From assembly GCA_947625555.1 (NCBI GenBank), contig CANQOT010000001.1:1-64000 (forward strand): a DNA stretch of 64,000 bases, given 5' to 3'. The translations under genes and the position numbers were made by a program. The stretch comes from an uncultured Clostridia bacterium. Its GTDB lineage: Bacteria; Bacillota; Clostridia; Christensenellales; Borkfalkiaceae. The notes under the pieces were generated by a model. That model did not search any database and was not told the DNA's origin. It saw only the letters and a program-made list of their open reading frames with translations. Shown here piece by piece: positions 46,801 through 55,390 of the stretch (positions are counted from its first letter, which is position 1; each line of letters starts with the position of its first letter).

Positions 46801-49800
46801 ATCCTCGGCTATGCGGGCGATGCCGTCGCCCTCGTCGCGGAGCCCAAGCTCACCGCAAAGGTGGGCGGGAACGTCCTTTCGACCAACCTCTCCATGTATC
46901 CCGACGACGGGCTCGTCTACGACATCTCGGGCGAAATGGAATACTTTTCGGGCGACTTGGACGACAAATTCCCCATCCGTCTCGATATGGACGAGAACGT
47001 CATCGAAGTGAATACCGATCTCTTCGTGCACTTCAAGCTGCTCATCGCGGCGGGCACGCAAAAGACGGAAGTCAACGGTGAGACCGTCGATACCACGCCC
47101 AAGAATATCTATCTCGATATCTTTATCACCGACTGCGATCTGAATGGGGATTCGAACGGCGAGCTCGACTTCTTCGTTACCATCTCCCAAGTCGGAGAGG
47201 GGAAGACCGGCTACGACCCGCTCAAACTCTACGCCCCCGCAAAGGAGATCCTCACCATTCTCTCGGGCGCCGCTTCCATTCTCGGCATGGACAGCGTGAC
47301 CTATGTCAACGAGTATCTCATCAAGCCCCTTCTCGATCCCGATATGGTCGCCCGCCTCAAAGGGTTGGGCGTGAGCCTCATCCCCACCATCCTCGATATG
47401 CTCTTGAAGGACGACGGGGCGGCGGACGGCGTTGCGGCCATTGCGAACGGCGTCGAGATCCCCGCGGATGCTTTCGGGTTCGGCTTCGGCAACGTGCAGC
47501 TTCGCTTCAAGTCGGAAGGGGAGGGCGATTCCACCTACCTCGCCTCGCTCGGCGTGACGACCTCCAAGGAAGAGGCGGCGGGCGAAAAGACGTATACCAA
47601 GACGACCGACCTCGCATTCTCCTTCTCGCGCACCGTGACGGAAGACAGAAAGCCCGCAGATCTTACGGGATTCTTCGATATCGAGGGCGTCGACGAGCTC
47701 ATTCTCGCCCTCGGCAGAACGGCGACCCATATGGCGACGCCCGACGAAGTGATCGCGGGCATCGCCGAGGAAGGGGAGTACGTCCGCAACGATGTGTTCT
47801 TCATCGACGGGAAGTTGCACCTCGACCTCTCGATCATCGGCATCAATCTCGAGACCATCGAGATCAATGTAGACGGCCTCACCGTCAACTTCGATGCCAA
47901 TAACAAGATCAGCCTGAATGCGAAGCTCTCCTATCAGGGCGTCCACAATGCTCTGGCGGGGCTTGTCGGAAGCAGCGATATCATTTTGGGCGATACGACG
48001 CTCGACCTCACCATCAAGGGCGACATGATGTATCTGCGCCGCACGCAAAAGACCCACTTCGACGGAAGTACGGAGAAGGATCTCACGGTGCCCGAAGTCA
48101 TCTACCGCGCCTTCCCGCTCAAAAACTTCATGAAGGACACCCAGACCATGATGAACCATCTGTGCTTCATGTTCAATTTGAGCGAAGCGCTCGTGACCCG
48201 CATCATGGGCATGGTCGGCACGGGCGGCTCGACCCCCGCGGCGCAACCCACCGACCTCGGCGGCTTCCTCGATCGTTATATTACGGGGTGCACTTACGAG
48301 CCTCATGCGCCCAAAGACGGCCTTTCCAACCTCATCTATACCCTCGTTCTGAACGGCGCGGGGCTCACGAACAGCGATACCTTCGATGATATCACCGTCA
48401 AGCTCGGCGTGGAGAGAGGGGTGCTCCGCAGCATCGATATCCCGCAGTTCTCTATCGCGAGCGTTGTGCATATCAATGCGAATTTGCGGCTCCGCAACCC
48501 CGAATATGTATGGGACGACGGAAGCTACGATACGACGGAGAGCATCGCCGACGTTCTCGAACAGGCGATGGCGAACAAACTCAAATCGGTCGATTGGCTC
48601 GAAACGGCCTACCTCGAAGGGCAGCTCGCGAACGTCACATATATGCTCGGCGACCAGGAGATCGGGCACCAGCAGATCGTGTTCGACCCCACCACCAAGG
48701 AGCTGTATGCCAACTTCTCCTACCCGTCCATCAAGAACTTCCTCGACAAGAACCCCGAGTATGCACAGGACGGCTATACCTATGAATGGGAGAGGTACGA
48801 CCCCGCGAACTTCAAGTCGGAAATGACCCTATATGCAAAGCCCAAGGCCAATGTCTACGATCTGATCTTCATCATCGAGCAGGCGGACGTCGAAAAGTAT
48901 CGCGTCACCGAGGAAGAGCTCGAAGAGGCGGGCTATTCGTGGAACGATGAGTACAACGCATACGTCCATATCTATCACTGGACGTACAATCCCGAAAACT
49001 ACATCGCTCTTCCGTACGTGACGACGGTCGCGGGGCGCACCATCGGCTTCTTGTGTCCGAACGGCAATCTCCACAACGAAGATCACCGCGGGCTCGACTT
49101 CTACGACCAACCTATCGTCAAATACAAGGCGGTTTGGGACTATATCGATTATACCGTGACCTTCGAGCTCGGCAACGGGCAGCCTTCTATAAAACAGACG
49201 GGGCACTATGGCGATACGGTGAACTATCCCGATAACCCCGCCCGCGAAGGCTATGATTTCAACGGCTGGGATAAGACGATAGGCACAATCGTGGGCAACG
49301 ATACCGTCAAGGCGACGTGGACCCCTTGCACCTACGAGGTCAAGCTCGTCAGCGAATATCCCATCACATGGCCGGGTTTGGAATTTGTCGAAGAGAATGG
49401 AAAGTACGTCGCGACGATCACGTTCACGTATGATAGCGACGTCGAGCTTCCCAAGAACATCGAATATGATTCCGAGAGCGCGGGCACGGTCATTCTCAAA
49501 GGCTTCTCAAAGGACGGCGTGCTCTACTCCGAGTATCTGCCCAACGTCACGGGCGCGGCGACCTTTACCGCAGTCTGGGATGAACGCGGCTTTAAGATCG
49601 AGTTCACCGACGGGGACGGCAACGTCTATGCGACCCGCTATAAGCGCGCGGGCGAGAGCTTCACGCAAAGCGAGCTTCCCGATCTTGGCAAGTTGCGCCG
49701 CAATGGCTACACCGCCGAATGGAACATCGATATCAATTCCTTTAAGGCGAGCGACGATTGCACGGTTTCCGTCAAGTACACGGGCATCACCTACTATATC

Positions 49801-52008
49801 CATGAATATAGTTTGAAGCGCGTCGACGGCTTTACGGAAGTCAAGGGCGAATTCGATTCCGAGGGCATTCAAGGGACGTCTTATTGGAAAAAGACCTATG
49901 CCTATGTCTATGGCGGCACGCCGCACCCGCTCACCCTCGGCGTGAGCGAAGATGTGCGCGGCTTCGACTTCGACGGCTACTACACCGAACGTTTCGGGCA
50001 GGGCACCAAGATCGACCCCGCCGTCATCAACGATGAGATGATTGAAAAGATCTTCAAATTCAGAGTGGGCAACAGCGAAGATTTCTACGAGCAGAACGTC
50101 CTCTTCGCGAATTGGATCGATAATTCCGTCGAGGTCCACCTGTACAGCGACTTCGACTTCGTGGGTAGCATGGGGCACGACATCGACGGGTACTATAAGT
50201 CCGTCAAGAAGATGGAAGGGGACTATGATATCTCCGGAGAGACGCTCAACCTCAGCGGAAATACGGGACTCCGCCGTCTCGGCTGGTGGTATTTCGACGA
50301 AACGACGGCGAATTGGTCCGCGATCGATAACGTCGAAACATTCCGCAATACCGATCTCAGGACGCAGGCGACCGTCAAGATCTTCGCCATGTGGATCGAA
50401 GATATCGATATCAAGATCACGAGCTTCGACACGAACAGCATGTTGGGCGGCGCACAGTACAACATCGGAGGCACGCTCACGGGCGGCATTCCGAGCGGCG
50501 TGAACAGCATCAGCATCTATAATGCGGTCAAGATGGCTCCCACGACCACGGGCTACTACGTGCTGTTCAACAAAGACGGCAGCACGAGCGATACCCCCGG
50601 CGGCAAGCGGGATATCACCGTCACGCGCGACCCCGTCAGCAACGTGGGCAGTTTCCAGCAGACGGGCATGAACAGCGGCACGTTCGGCGCATTCGTATGG
50701 ACGGAGCGCGCTTCGTACGGCGGCGTCATCATGCGCATGGAGTTTACATACGGGTCCGATTCCATCGTGTTCTACGGCGGAAATGTTGTCTCGATGGAAA
50801 CCTACACCGTCACCTATCATAAGGAAGGCGGCGACGTCGTAGGGCAGGTCGAAGGAGTACGCACGGGCTATAACGGCAAATATAATTTGAGCGACTTCTC
50901 CGGTTGGGGAGTCACGGCCGCCGACCTCATGTTTGACAACACGGTCTATGCCGACGAACTTGCCGCGGAAAATGGCATCGCCTGCCCGCAGGACGGTTCG
51001 AGGGCGGACGAAGGGAACTATGAATGGCCGCACAGGGCGATCACGGGCAACGCGGATATCTATCCTTCCTTCGTGCTCGCCCCCGTCACCGTCGTGTTCA
51101 CGAGTAACTTTAAGTTCTCCAACGCATGGAGAGCGAGCGCAGACGGCAAGACCTTCACCTATACGACCAAGATGCGCCCGTATTCGACGATCGAGTTTAT
51201 CGCGAACGGTATAGTGTTCGAGACATACACCGTCGAGGAAGGGAAGCAGAGCCAGACCTTCGCAGTTCCCACCGATCTTCCTTTGGCGGCGGATGTGCGC
51301 AAGGGTTATTGGACGGAGGGATCGGCCGTCATCGGCGAATACGGCGCAACCTTCACCGTGCAGTACAGTCCGGATACGATAATCTATTACAGCGAACTCG
51401 GCTTCAATGTCACCGCCAAGGACTACACATACGGGTTTGATGCGAAGACGGAATATTCCTTCGAATATTCGAGCGAACACACCCTCATCGTCCCCGACAA
51501 CAACGCAACGACGGTCGACGGCGTCACCTATCGCTTCCTCGGTTGGTATGCAAAGAATACGGACGGCACATGGAGAAAACTTGGCGCAACATTGAAGATC
51601 ACGGCTTCCGAGGAGCCCACTTACGCCCATGCGTTGTGGATGAGCGAACTCGTCGTGACGGTCACGAAGGCGACGGCGAAATATAATTTGAGAGTAAAAT
51701 ATGATTACACCATCGCCGCCTCCATCAGAGGAGGGAAGCTCGTCGGCGCCTTTGCGAACGAAGGGGTCTCGGTCAAGACGATATACCGCTTCTATGCCAA
51801 TAACAATACCGATCACGAAGCGGGCACGTCGAACGGAGGGCATACCTATAACGATTACAGGACTTCGGACAGTGTGGACTTCTCCATCAGCAACATTGCG
51901 GGACAAAACAAGAAGCAGGGGCATGCTGTCGTGACAGTTGAATACACCTATCAAGGCATTACGGTCTCTACGGGCGAGGTCCATGCAGTCAAAGCGATAA
52001 CCACCTAA
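37807..52008 (+). CDS. Giant repeat surface protein with N-terminal membrane segment, about 13 repeats of ~205 aa, and C-terminal InlB-like repeats
   Basis: RBS AGGGGG; TM/signal TTAVLAAFVAVGVGGGSIVAAL; recurring Y-x-D-I-x-x-Y...G-x-LYL-x-[LV]-DG-[VLA]-KIKA...LLSALG-FDLGDV; InlB-like YTVTFELGNGQPSIKQTGHYGDTVNYPDNPAREGYDFNGWD. Confidence 0.9.
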   Translation: MRYKSKPAKNSGVRSGHWSVAMKTTAVLAAFVAVGVGGGSIVAALTKTAERNAVDLSYGSVSTAVEEGEVFVDDGTYDAVDIFARLNWRFARQKEWYGEYSGYVNTVVTQDVHTYKYYKDGMLISADITKSSLVNAAREFCYIKEGDRVLWREAAGGSSTYDKLDTPWQEGEPYRNMTISGENGFKALNGLPAYELSPYVIEPDTVLSSTVEEAEDGLYKATFVMNPATWKDVDENGNEIVKGANAYYINQMIFTGGLPEAPEFSALTITYYFDEDWITYKTVVEENYSAAYGPIKAPCKGGGTTTYSYEPYNSTDNVYPDAYDEYFQYWIDEEPDTDFDRPITALDALAGAFGPLLAEPSTLALDLDINGQKAAGTVFVDLSKTDLSAFDVTAIEARLGLGALNLWVEGGKAYINYGGVKLSLDLSALMGLFGSASPQAEGEESGGLNTDDLLGALANGAFTAEDGKAELHSVLPLLGYEIPIDFYFNVDEEKNVTLDRAAVAVDADLLSLGAEISFGGEAIPALGEVEKADYAELMPHIQSLIDLFTSENLHAALDYEGHGIKVGGGIDIALSPFSLKGEIALSVPEYGAEKKIALAYDDGEVYLDLGGIKVAANAADAVALVGKFLDLGSLAEGGLPFDLGEIVQTLLSPEFAQNIVSSEEESKLHLLLRGTKILEALGIDFALGDVSLQMGEETLTAGVLGLTATLTKGDGFTFTPEGYTELIPYVARIVELAKGGNLTAEVTYTGDTLSVSGELGLDLKALAAKADLALTYKGATKTLSVVYADGALYLTVDGLRIKADVKEAIELVKEYLDVSSGDGDALKIVADILSLDFSTLIELSQTGDDLTVAVAGTELLRALGHSFDLGRVELTVGKEEIVLTAAGAVVTVKAGAPFTYTTEGFSEIVKYAGTLLGIYKSGYLDLDLNYAIGELAITGEVHLDLTTFNVSASVTLASGRASKTAEILYMGGEIFLGLGEIRLKVNAKEAAALLGGLIDLGASGEEMDAVEALLSADFSTLIPELWESDGALHITVASGNLLSLFGLDLDLGDLRLAVDGEGATLKLGRAVVTAKAGAPFTPVAEGYLDITDYLGAVAGFAEAKALTLDVAYSGEKISLEGDIDILLDGTAAQGDLTLTYTDEEEGAQTEHAVYLLWTKGDGTLYLSIDGVKVKANVSDAISLIKTVVGSKSSEGQAEGAGISTLALTDEELTALEKLLSFDLGAFIDLAEHRTEEGGTLTLTVRGTELLSALGASFDLGDVALSLDTEGHIALSAIGGKLTIGVRAGESFEQGDVGDYIDIVKYGEYLAGLFSKRTYKISASYEVDALKVRADVSFDTVGKIVVGDLILIYKGAAKEASFTYEDGWFYLDLDAYKIKTKTAGAVALIAGYLGLSGTDGVKFESLASALDTSLDGLLTLRETAEGEQQILTVLIDGTALMKALGLSVDLGNVDIRVAEDYLYASLKGFGCEVTGSGAALEGLKEEDKAGFTDLSDYLDGFVNVFKQDYITVAVRYDEKGVKVVGDLYIDVKNKQARADLTLTLNGMEYVFGVVYEKGGMLYVDLDGAKIKADTQEILDLIKGLFTKKGESARNRKLRASADAPAQIALSEEQKSKLLGILETVLSLDLDNYFILSESGDDTLTLTVRGTELLSKLLKKDIALGDVEVKVEKTGGISLSVLGATLTATGSAEGFDLFKDGDKAQNYADILDYVGYLTDLFKAEALTLTIDSLEVTAGTTSINVEGTVDIKTDGTLAGGTLTLTVGGKSLTATLYYEKADGENILYIGVAGIKVKASIEDIKALVDKIKNKEPAAAAFFTVAATVAEGRLFGIFEEDGVLQLAVAGGKLGKLFGSDLGLDEIGLEIAEGRLGLCLSGEKFSLDATLKGADSVAFDPLENKDGYIDIVKYVDFAVDLFRADAFELGLGFTKGAFTLTGSASFAPQSKVASGQFTITYQTTSKHASFAYVDGTAYVALDGSNGPLKFKAKSAAAVGLLAAYFGFSGADGETDNTFEDLFQDLFGNFDSLFELAENAEKDVLTLLVDGTQLLEKLKISLGNFELGDIGVMLGKNSLTLHVLNAQLTLGGTDAAPVLPSAEELATYTDLSDYVDTFADLAASDCLEIALSYRSDDGTLTLTGTLSIDVRNKFARADLTVAKGETTIDLGIVYTEGGMLYIDLDGAKIKANVRDAVDYVKELVGGNAKGRARTVRNAPKAILSDEQKSKLSDLLTKLFTLELDDFFTLSEEKGALSLLIDGTGLLNKLLNKNIELGSVTLSVAKSVYGEDGALTACGSVTLKALGAEIVLRRGAAFVAFPDGDKEEDYTDILQYVKWAAAIFAQNEKHIDLTLAAGELSVGLGLDVIKGNAFVKGVITLSYRGSSKDFAFVYDKQGGESGDEGWIYLDLDGVQIKANTDDIMQLLKSLFSNLAGKEAEGPEKIALGYAAAAILEVDAISFESFDTFSLTEEEGVLTLAVSGEKLMSLLGEKLRSLLDGKFSLASVGVSVSETLFSVEADATLSGDSVTLSVGISKGETFEIGEEERKSLTSYIDVFKYGAMVKRLFTQSTTLQAEISATLGGKELGLTLKFNKDFTMAQGTLQYGSIDLDLMYVLEDREGAEGEKDVLIYVKVGDKVKLMANISEVIRLVKDAKEKKGRAMPAAIALTPKQETMLEKFLALDLGEVIKLTEKLAAAGEGDSLAVTVNSRKLLDVFGASFDLGTIEVTIEEGELIIALPDKANLSVTIYGTTRAVALEKPAEGDYHDITPIVKRVFDLIEAQGIEFSGELALGETKLTVEQGIVTWKTGEDKKFYLKGSLGDFVLELSIVGENAQLKLGNFGIEFAFSDIGDLINAVKGLIARVKGTLSTVKANVTGTAKREELIGTLQGIVDVLNNFIDFLKGGEAAASAAASAKAAYEMGGMAVVPAAYKPEGEAKELLLSFVLGKITLEIFDETGYENRGFLGLGLTLASDAFSVSAVVDTAVFTGEIPELTGEFYKLHDFIEILGYAGDAVALVAEPKLTAKVGGNVLSTNLSMYPDDGLVYDISGEMEYFSGDLDDKFPIRLDMDENVIEVNTDLFVHFKLLIAAGTQKTEVNGETVDTTPKNIYLDIFITDCDLNGDSNGELDFFVTISQVGEGKTGYDPLKLYAPAKEILTILSGAASILGMDSVTYVNEYLIKPLLDPDMVARLKGLGVSLIPTILDMLLKDDGAADGVAAIANGVEIPADAFGFGFGNVQLRFKSEGEGDSTYLASLGVTTSKEEAAGEKTYTKTTDLAFSFSRTVTEDRKPADLTGFFDIEGVDELILALGRTATHMATPDEVIAGIAEEGEYVRNDVFFIDGKLHLDLSIIGINLETIEINVDGLTVNFDANNKISLNAKLSYQGVHNALAGLVGSSDIILGDTTLDLTIKGDMMYLRRTQKTHFDGSTEKDLTVPEVIYRAFPLKNFMKDTQTMMNHLCFMFNLSEALVTRIMGMVGTGGSTPAAQPTDLGGFLDRYITGCTYEPHAPKDGLSNLIYTLVLNGAGLTNSDTFDDITVKLGVERGVLRSIDIPQFSIASVVHINANLRLRNPEYVWDDGSYDTTESIADVLEQAMANKLKSVDWLETAYLEGQLANVTYMLGDQEIGHQQIVFDPTTKELYANFSYPSIKNFLDKNPEYAQDGYTYEWERYDPANFKSEMTLYAKPKANVYDLIFIIEQADVEKYRVTEEELEEAGYSWNDEYNAYVHIYHWTYNPENYIALPYVTTVAGRTIGFLCPNGNLHNEDHRGLDFYDQPIVKYKAVWDYIDYTVTFELGNGQPSIKQTGHYGDTVNYPDNPAREGYDFNGWDKTIGTIVGNDTVKATWTPCTYEVKLVSEYPITWPGLEFVEENGKYVATITFTYDSDVELPKNIEYDSESAGTVILKGFSKDGVLYSEYLPNVTGAATFTAVWDERGFKIEFTDGDGNVYATRYKRAGESFTQSELPDLGKLRRNGYTAEWNIDINSFKASDDCTVSVKYTGITYYIHEYSLKRVDGFTEVKGEFDSEGIQGTSYWKKTYAYVYGGTPHPLTLGVSEDVRGFDFDGYYTERFGQGTKIDPAVINDEMIEKIFKFRVGNSEDFYEQNVLFANWIDNSVEVHLYSDFDFVGSMGHDIDGYYKSVKKMEGDYDISGETLNLSGNTGLRRLGWWYFDETTANWSAIDNVETFRNTDLRTQATVKIFAMWIEDIDIKITSFDTNSMLGGAQYNIGGTLTGGIPSGVNSISIYNAVKMAPTTTGYYVLFNKDGSTSDTPGGKRDITVTRDPVSNVGSFQQTGMNSGTFGAFVWTERASYGGVIMRMEFTYGSDSIVFYGGNVVSMETYTVTYHKEGGDVVGQVEGVRTGYNGKYNLSDFSGWGVTAADLMFDNTVYADELAAENGIACPQDGSRADEGNYEWPHRAITGNADIYPSFVLAPVTVVFTSNFKFSNAWRASADGKTFTYTTKMRPYSTIEFIANGIVFETYTVEEGKQSQTFAVPTDLPLAADVRKGYWTEGSAVIGEYGATFTVQYSPDTIIYYSELGFNVTAKDYTYGFDAKTEYSFEYSSEHTLIVPDNNATTVDGVTYRFLGWYAKNTDGTWRKLGATLKITASEEPTYAHALWMSELVVTVTKATAKYNLRVKYDYTIAASIRGGKLVGAFANEGVSVKTIYRFYANNNTDHEAGTSNGGHTYNDYRTSDSVDFSISNIAGQNKKQGHAVVTVEYTYQGITVSTGEVHAVKAITT

Positions 52009-52049
52009 AAACACGAGCGCGGGGCTTTCGCCCCGCGCGAAGTTTATTT

Positions 52050-52090
52050 CCAAAGGAAAAGAGAGGCGTTTTGCCTCTCTTTTCCTTTGG
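52050..52090 (+). terminator. Long hairpin downstream of giant gene
   Basis: CCAAAGGAAAAGAGAGGC-gtttt-GCCTCTCTTTTCCTTTGG, 18-bp perfect stem. Confidence 0.65.
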
Positions 52091-52178
52091 GCCTCATCTT
52101 TGCCCCCTCCGTGGGAGGGGGTAGGGGGTGGGGCGGGTGTCGAACGTAGTGAGACAGGTGGGGGAGAGCTTCTCCCCG

Positions 52179-52216
52179 GGGAGGAGCTGTCACGCGTACG
52201 CGTGACTGAGGTGGGG
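52179..52216 (-). repeat. CCCCACCTCAGTCACGC-N-GCGTGACAGCTCCTCCC module, reverse orientation
   Basis: Reverse complement matches 27212-27248 outside the two central loop bases. Confidence 0.75.
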
Positions 52217-52331
52217 GATTCCAAATGCCATACCGCTTGCGGGAGCCCTCTAATGTCGGTAAGGCCTCGTCGGCGGTCTCGTTCTATCATTTCCAAAGGA
52301 AAGGGAGAGACTTCTGTCTCTCCCTTTCCTT

Positions 52332-52407
<76 letters not shown>

Positions 52408-52542
52408 ATACTTTGCATAAGCGGGCTTTTGCCCGCGAAGTAGCTACACCAGCGCAATTACCTAATCAGTATAGTAAAATCCGCGGATTTCGTCAAGCGA
52501 TAATGCGCGGATTTTGTAAATTTCGAAAAAGAAATTTTCCCG

Positions 52543-53298
52543 TCACGGCACAATGTCTTGGAGAAGGTCATCCATACCGTAGAGCGAGGGGGCCTTCCCC
52601 ATGATCCATTCTGCCGCGCGGAGGGCGCCGACTGCGAACACCCTGCGGCTGCGTGCCGAGTGGGATAGGGTGACGATCTCGTCCTCGCCGTAAAAGCCCA
52701 CTTCATGCTCGCCGACGACGTTTCCGCCCCGCACGGCATGAATGCCGATCTCGCCATAATGACGAGCTCCGACCATACCATGTCTGCCATAGACCCGTTC
52801 GGTATGGCCTTCCCGCGCCTCTTCGACGGCCTTTGCGAGCATGAGCGCGGTGCCCGAGGGCGCATCCTTTTTTTGATTATGATGCCGCTCGACGATCTCG
52901 ACGTCGAAGTCCTCGCTGAGCACGGCGGCCGCCCTTTTCGCGAGCATCTGCAAGAGGTTCACGCCGATGGACAGGTTGCCCGTCTTGAAAATGGGAATAT
53001 AAGCAGAATATTCCCTTACGAGCGCTTCGTCCGCCTCCGAATACCCCGTCGCCGCAAGCACGATGGGGAGGGCATGCGCCGCCGCAAAGGCAAGCCGCTC
53101 TTCGAGCCCCCAAACTGACGAAAAATCCACGATGACGTCCGCCTTTTCTGTCACATCGCGAAAGGAGGGATAGAGGAAAAAGGGGACGGGCTTCATGTCG
53201 ATGTCCACGCCGCAGACGATCTCGACGCCGCGCTCTTCGCAAAGCCGCGTCACTTCGCCGCCCATTCTCCCGCACGCGCCGCACAATATAATTTTCAT
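52543..53298 (-). CDS. dapB: 4-hydroxy-tetrahydrodipicolinate reductase
   Basis: MKIILCGACGRMGGEV; VERHHNQKKDAPSGTALMLA catalytic motif. Confidence 0.95.
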   Translation of the reverse strand: MKIILCGACGRMGGEVTRLCEERGVEIVCGVDIDMKPVPFFLYPSFRDVTEKADVIVDFSSVWGLEERLAFAAAHALPIVLAATGYSEADEALVREYSAYIPIFKTGNLSIGVNLLQMLAKRAAAVLSEDFDVEIVERHHNQKKDAPSGTALMLAKAVEEAREGHTERVYGRHGMVGARHYGEIGIHAVRGGNVVGEHEVGFYGEDEIVTLSHSARSRRVFAVGALRAAEWIMGKAPSLYGMDDLLQDIVP

Positions 53299-54185
53299 TC
53301 TTTCACCTCGAGCCCGAATTTAAGCATTTCTTCTTTGAGAAGTGCGCGGTGCGCGTCCTCCAAAGGAGTGAGGGGGGAACGCGGCGTGCCCGCGCGGAAG
53401 CCCAAAAGGTTCAACGCCTCCTTCACGGGGATGGGGTTGACTTCCGAAAAGAGGGCCTTCGTGAGGGGGAAGAGTTTATCCGCGAGCTTGTTCGCCATGT
53501 AGAGTTTGCGCTCAAAGACGGCCTTTACGAGGTCGCAGACCGCCTTCGGTGCGACGTTGGAGACGACGGAAAATACGCCCGCGCCGCCCGCGCAGAGAAT
53601 GGGAAAGTTGAGGAGATCTTCTCCCGAATATACATCGCAGTTGCCCCGCACGCGGCGCAAAATATCGAGGGTGAGGGCCATATCGCCGCTCGCCTCCTTG
53701 ATGCCCGCAAAGTTGGGGATCTTGGCGAGTTCTTCCGCCGTCTCGGGGAGCATGGAAACGCCCGTACGGGAGGGTACATGGTAGGCGATGACGGGGATCT
53801 CCACCGCCTCGCAGATGGACCCGTAATAGGAAAGGAGCCCCGCCTGCGTGCACTTATTGTAGTAGGGGGTGATGGCGAGCGCGCCGTCCGCCCCGAGCGC
53901 CTGCGCCTGCCGCGTATTTTCTACCGCTTGCGCCGTGCTGTTGCTCCCCGTCCCCGCGACGATCTTCACTCTTCCCGCCGCCTTTTCAACGGCAAAAGAA
54001 ATGGTTTTTGAACGTTCATCCTCGGACATGGTAGCGGGCTCGCCCGTCGTGCCGAGGATACAGAGCGCTTCCACGCCGCTCGAAATCTGGTATTCGATCA
54101 TCTCGCCCAAACCCTCGAAGTCCACGCCCGAAGCGCAAAAGGGAGTGATCATTGCGGTGACGCATCCATGCAAAAATCCTGTCAT
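53295..54185 (-). CDS. dapA: 4-hydroxy-tetrahydrodipicolinate synthase
   Basis: CILGTTGEPATMSEDE, YHVPSRTGVSM, AGIKEASGDM; overlaps dapB by 4 nt. Confidence 0.95.
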   Translation of the reverse strand: MTGFLHGCVTAMITPFCASGVDFEGLGEMIEYQISSGVEALCILGTTGEPATMSEDERSKTISFAVEKAAGRVKIVAGTGSNSTAQAVENTRQAQALGADGALAITPYYNKCTQAGLLSYYGSICEAVEIPVIAYHVPSRTGVSMLPETAEELAKIPNFAGIKEASGDMALTLDILRRVRGNCDVYSGEDLLNFPILCAGGAGVFSVVSNVAPKAVCDLVKAVFERKLYMANKLADKLFPLTKALFSEVNPIPVKEALNLLGFRAGTPRSPLTPLEDAHRALLKEEMLKFGLEVKE

Positions 54186-54229
54186 AAATTTCTCCTTATC
54201 CTAATGTATGAGGAATGAGGGGCATTTGC

Positions 54230-55312
54230 TCAATCGAAGTATCCCTTGGCGGCGAGGAGTTCGGCGAGGAGCACGCCTCCGCCCGCCGCACCCCGCAGGG
54301 TGTTGTGCGAACAGCCGATAAATTTCCAGTCGAACACGGTGTCCTCCCGCAGCCGTCCCGCCGTCACCGCCATGCCCTTTTCGCACATTCTGTCGAGTTT
54401 GGGCTGGGGGCGGTCGGGTTCTTCATAATAACGGAGGAACTGTTTGGGCGCAGAGGGGAGGCAAAGCCGCTGCGGTTCGCCGCAAAAGCTCTCCCACGCC
54501 GAGAGGATCTCCTCCTTCGACGGCTTTTTCGCGAAGGAGACGAACACCGCGGCCGTGTGCCCGTCGGAGACGGGAACGCGCACGCATTGCGCCGAAATGC
54601 GGGGCTTCTTGGCATCTACAACGACGCCGCCCTGCACCTTTCCCCAAATTTTAAGGGGCTCGCGCTCGCTCTTTTCCTCTTCCCCGCCGATGTAGGGGAT
54701 GATGTTATCCACGATTTCGGGCATCGTCTCGAAGGTCTTGCCCGCCCCGGAGATCGCCTGATAGGTGCACACGGCGACCTCTTTGAGCCCGAATGCGCGC
54801 AGGGGCGTAAGAAGGGGGACGTAGGATTGCAGCGAGCAGTTGCTCTTGACGGCGATGAACCCCCGCTGGGTGCCGAGGCGCCGCCTTTGCGCCGCGATGA
54901 CCGCGAGATGTGCGGGGTTGACCTCGGGAATGATCATGGGCACATCGGGCGTCATGCGGTGGGCGGAATTATTGGAGACGACGGGGATCTCGCAGCGCGC
55001 ATATTCCTCTTCGAGGGCGGCCGTCTCTTCCCTGCCCATATTGACGGCGCAGAACACGAAGTCCACCTTGCCCGCGAGAGCGGCGACGTCTGCCCCGTCC
55101 CGCAAGATCATCTCCCGCGCATAGGCGGGAATGGGGGAGGGCTGTACCCACCGCCCTTGTACGGCCTCGGCGTAGGGCCTCCCCGCGTTTTTCTTGCTCG
55201 CGAGGAGCACGGCGGGCTCGAACCACGGGTGGTTTTCGAGCAGGGAGACGAACTTTTGGCCGACGGTGCCCGTCGAGCCGACGATGCCGACGCGATATCT
55301 TCTTTTTTGCAT
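54230..55312 (-). CDS. asd: Aspartate-semialdehyde dehydrogenase
   Basis: VGIVGSTGTVGQKFVSLLENHPWFE, active site KSNCSLQSYVP, VRVPVSDGHTAAVFV. Confidence 0.93.
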   Translation of the reverse strand: MQKRRYRVGIVGSTGTVGQKFVSLLENHPWFEPAVLLASKKNAGRPYAEAVQGRWVQPSPIPAYAREMILRDGADVAALAGKVDFVFCAVNMGREETAALEEEYARCEIPVVSNNSAHRMTPDVPMIIPEVNPAHLAVIAAQRRRLGTQRGFIAVKSNCSLQSYVPLLTPLRAFGLKEVAVCTYQAISGAGKTFETMPEIVDNIIPYIGGEEEKSEREPLKIWGKVQGGVVVDAKKPRISAQCVRVPVSDGHTAAVFVSFAKKPSKEEILSAWESFCGEPQRLCLPSAPKQFLRYYEEPDRPQPKLDRMCEKGMAVTAGRLREDTVFDWKFIGCSHNTLRGAAGGGVLLAELLAAKGYFD

Positions 55313-55324
55313 AGCGTTCTCCGA

Positions 55325-55356
55325 AATGAAAACGAGGCGGGCGCGCCGTCTCGTTG
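55325..55356 (-). terminator. Terminator-like hairpin between riboswitch and asd (expression platform candidate)
   Basis: Minus strand AACGAG-aCGGCGCGCCCg-CTCGTT-ttcattt. Confidence 0.5.
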
Positions 55357-55390
55357 AAGTCTATAAAGACATTGCCGAAAAAGCGCTTCA

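Noticed and set aside
49140-51650. LPXTG sortase signal at the end of the second giant protein
   Set aside because: The C-terminus (EVHAVKAITT) has no LPXTG motif, hydrophobic segment or charged tail.
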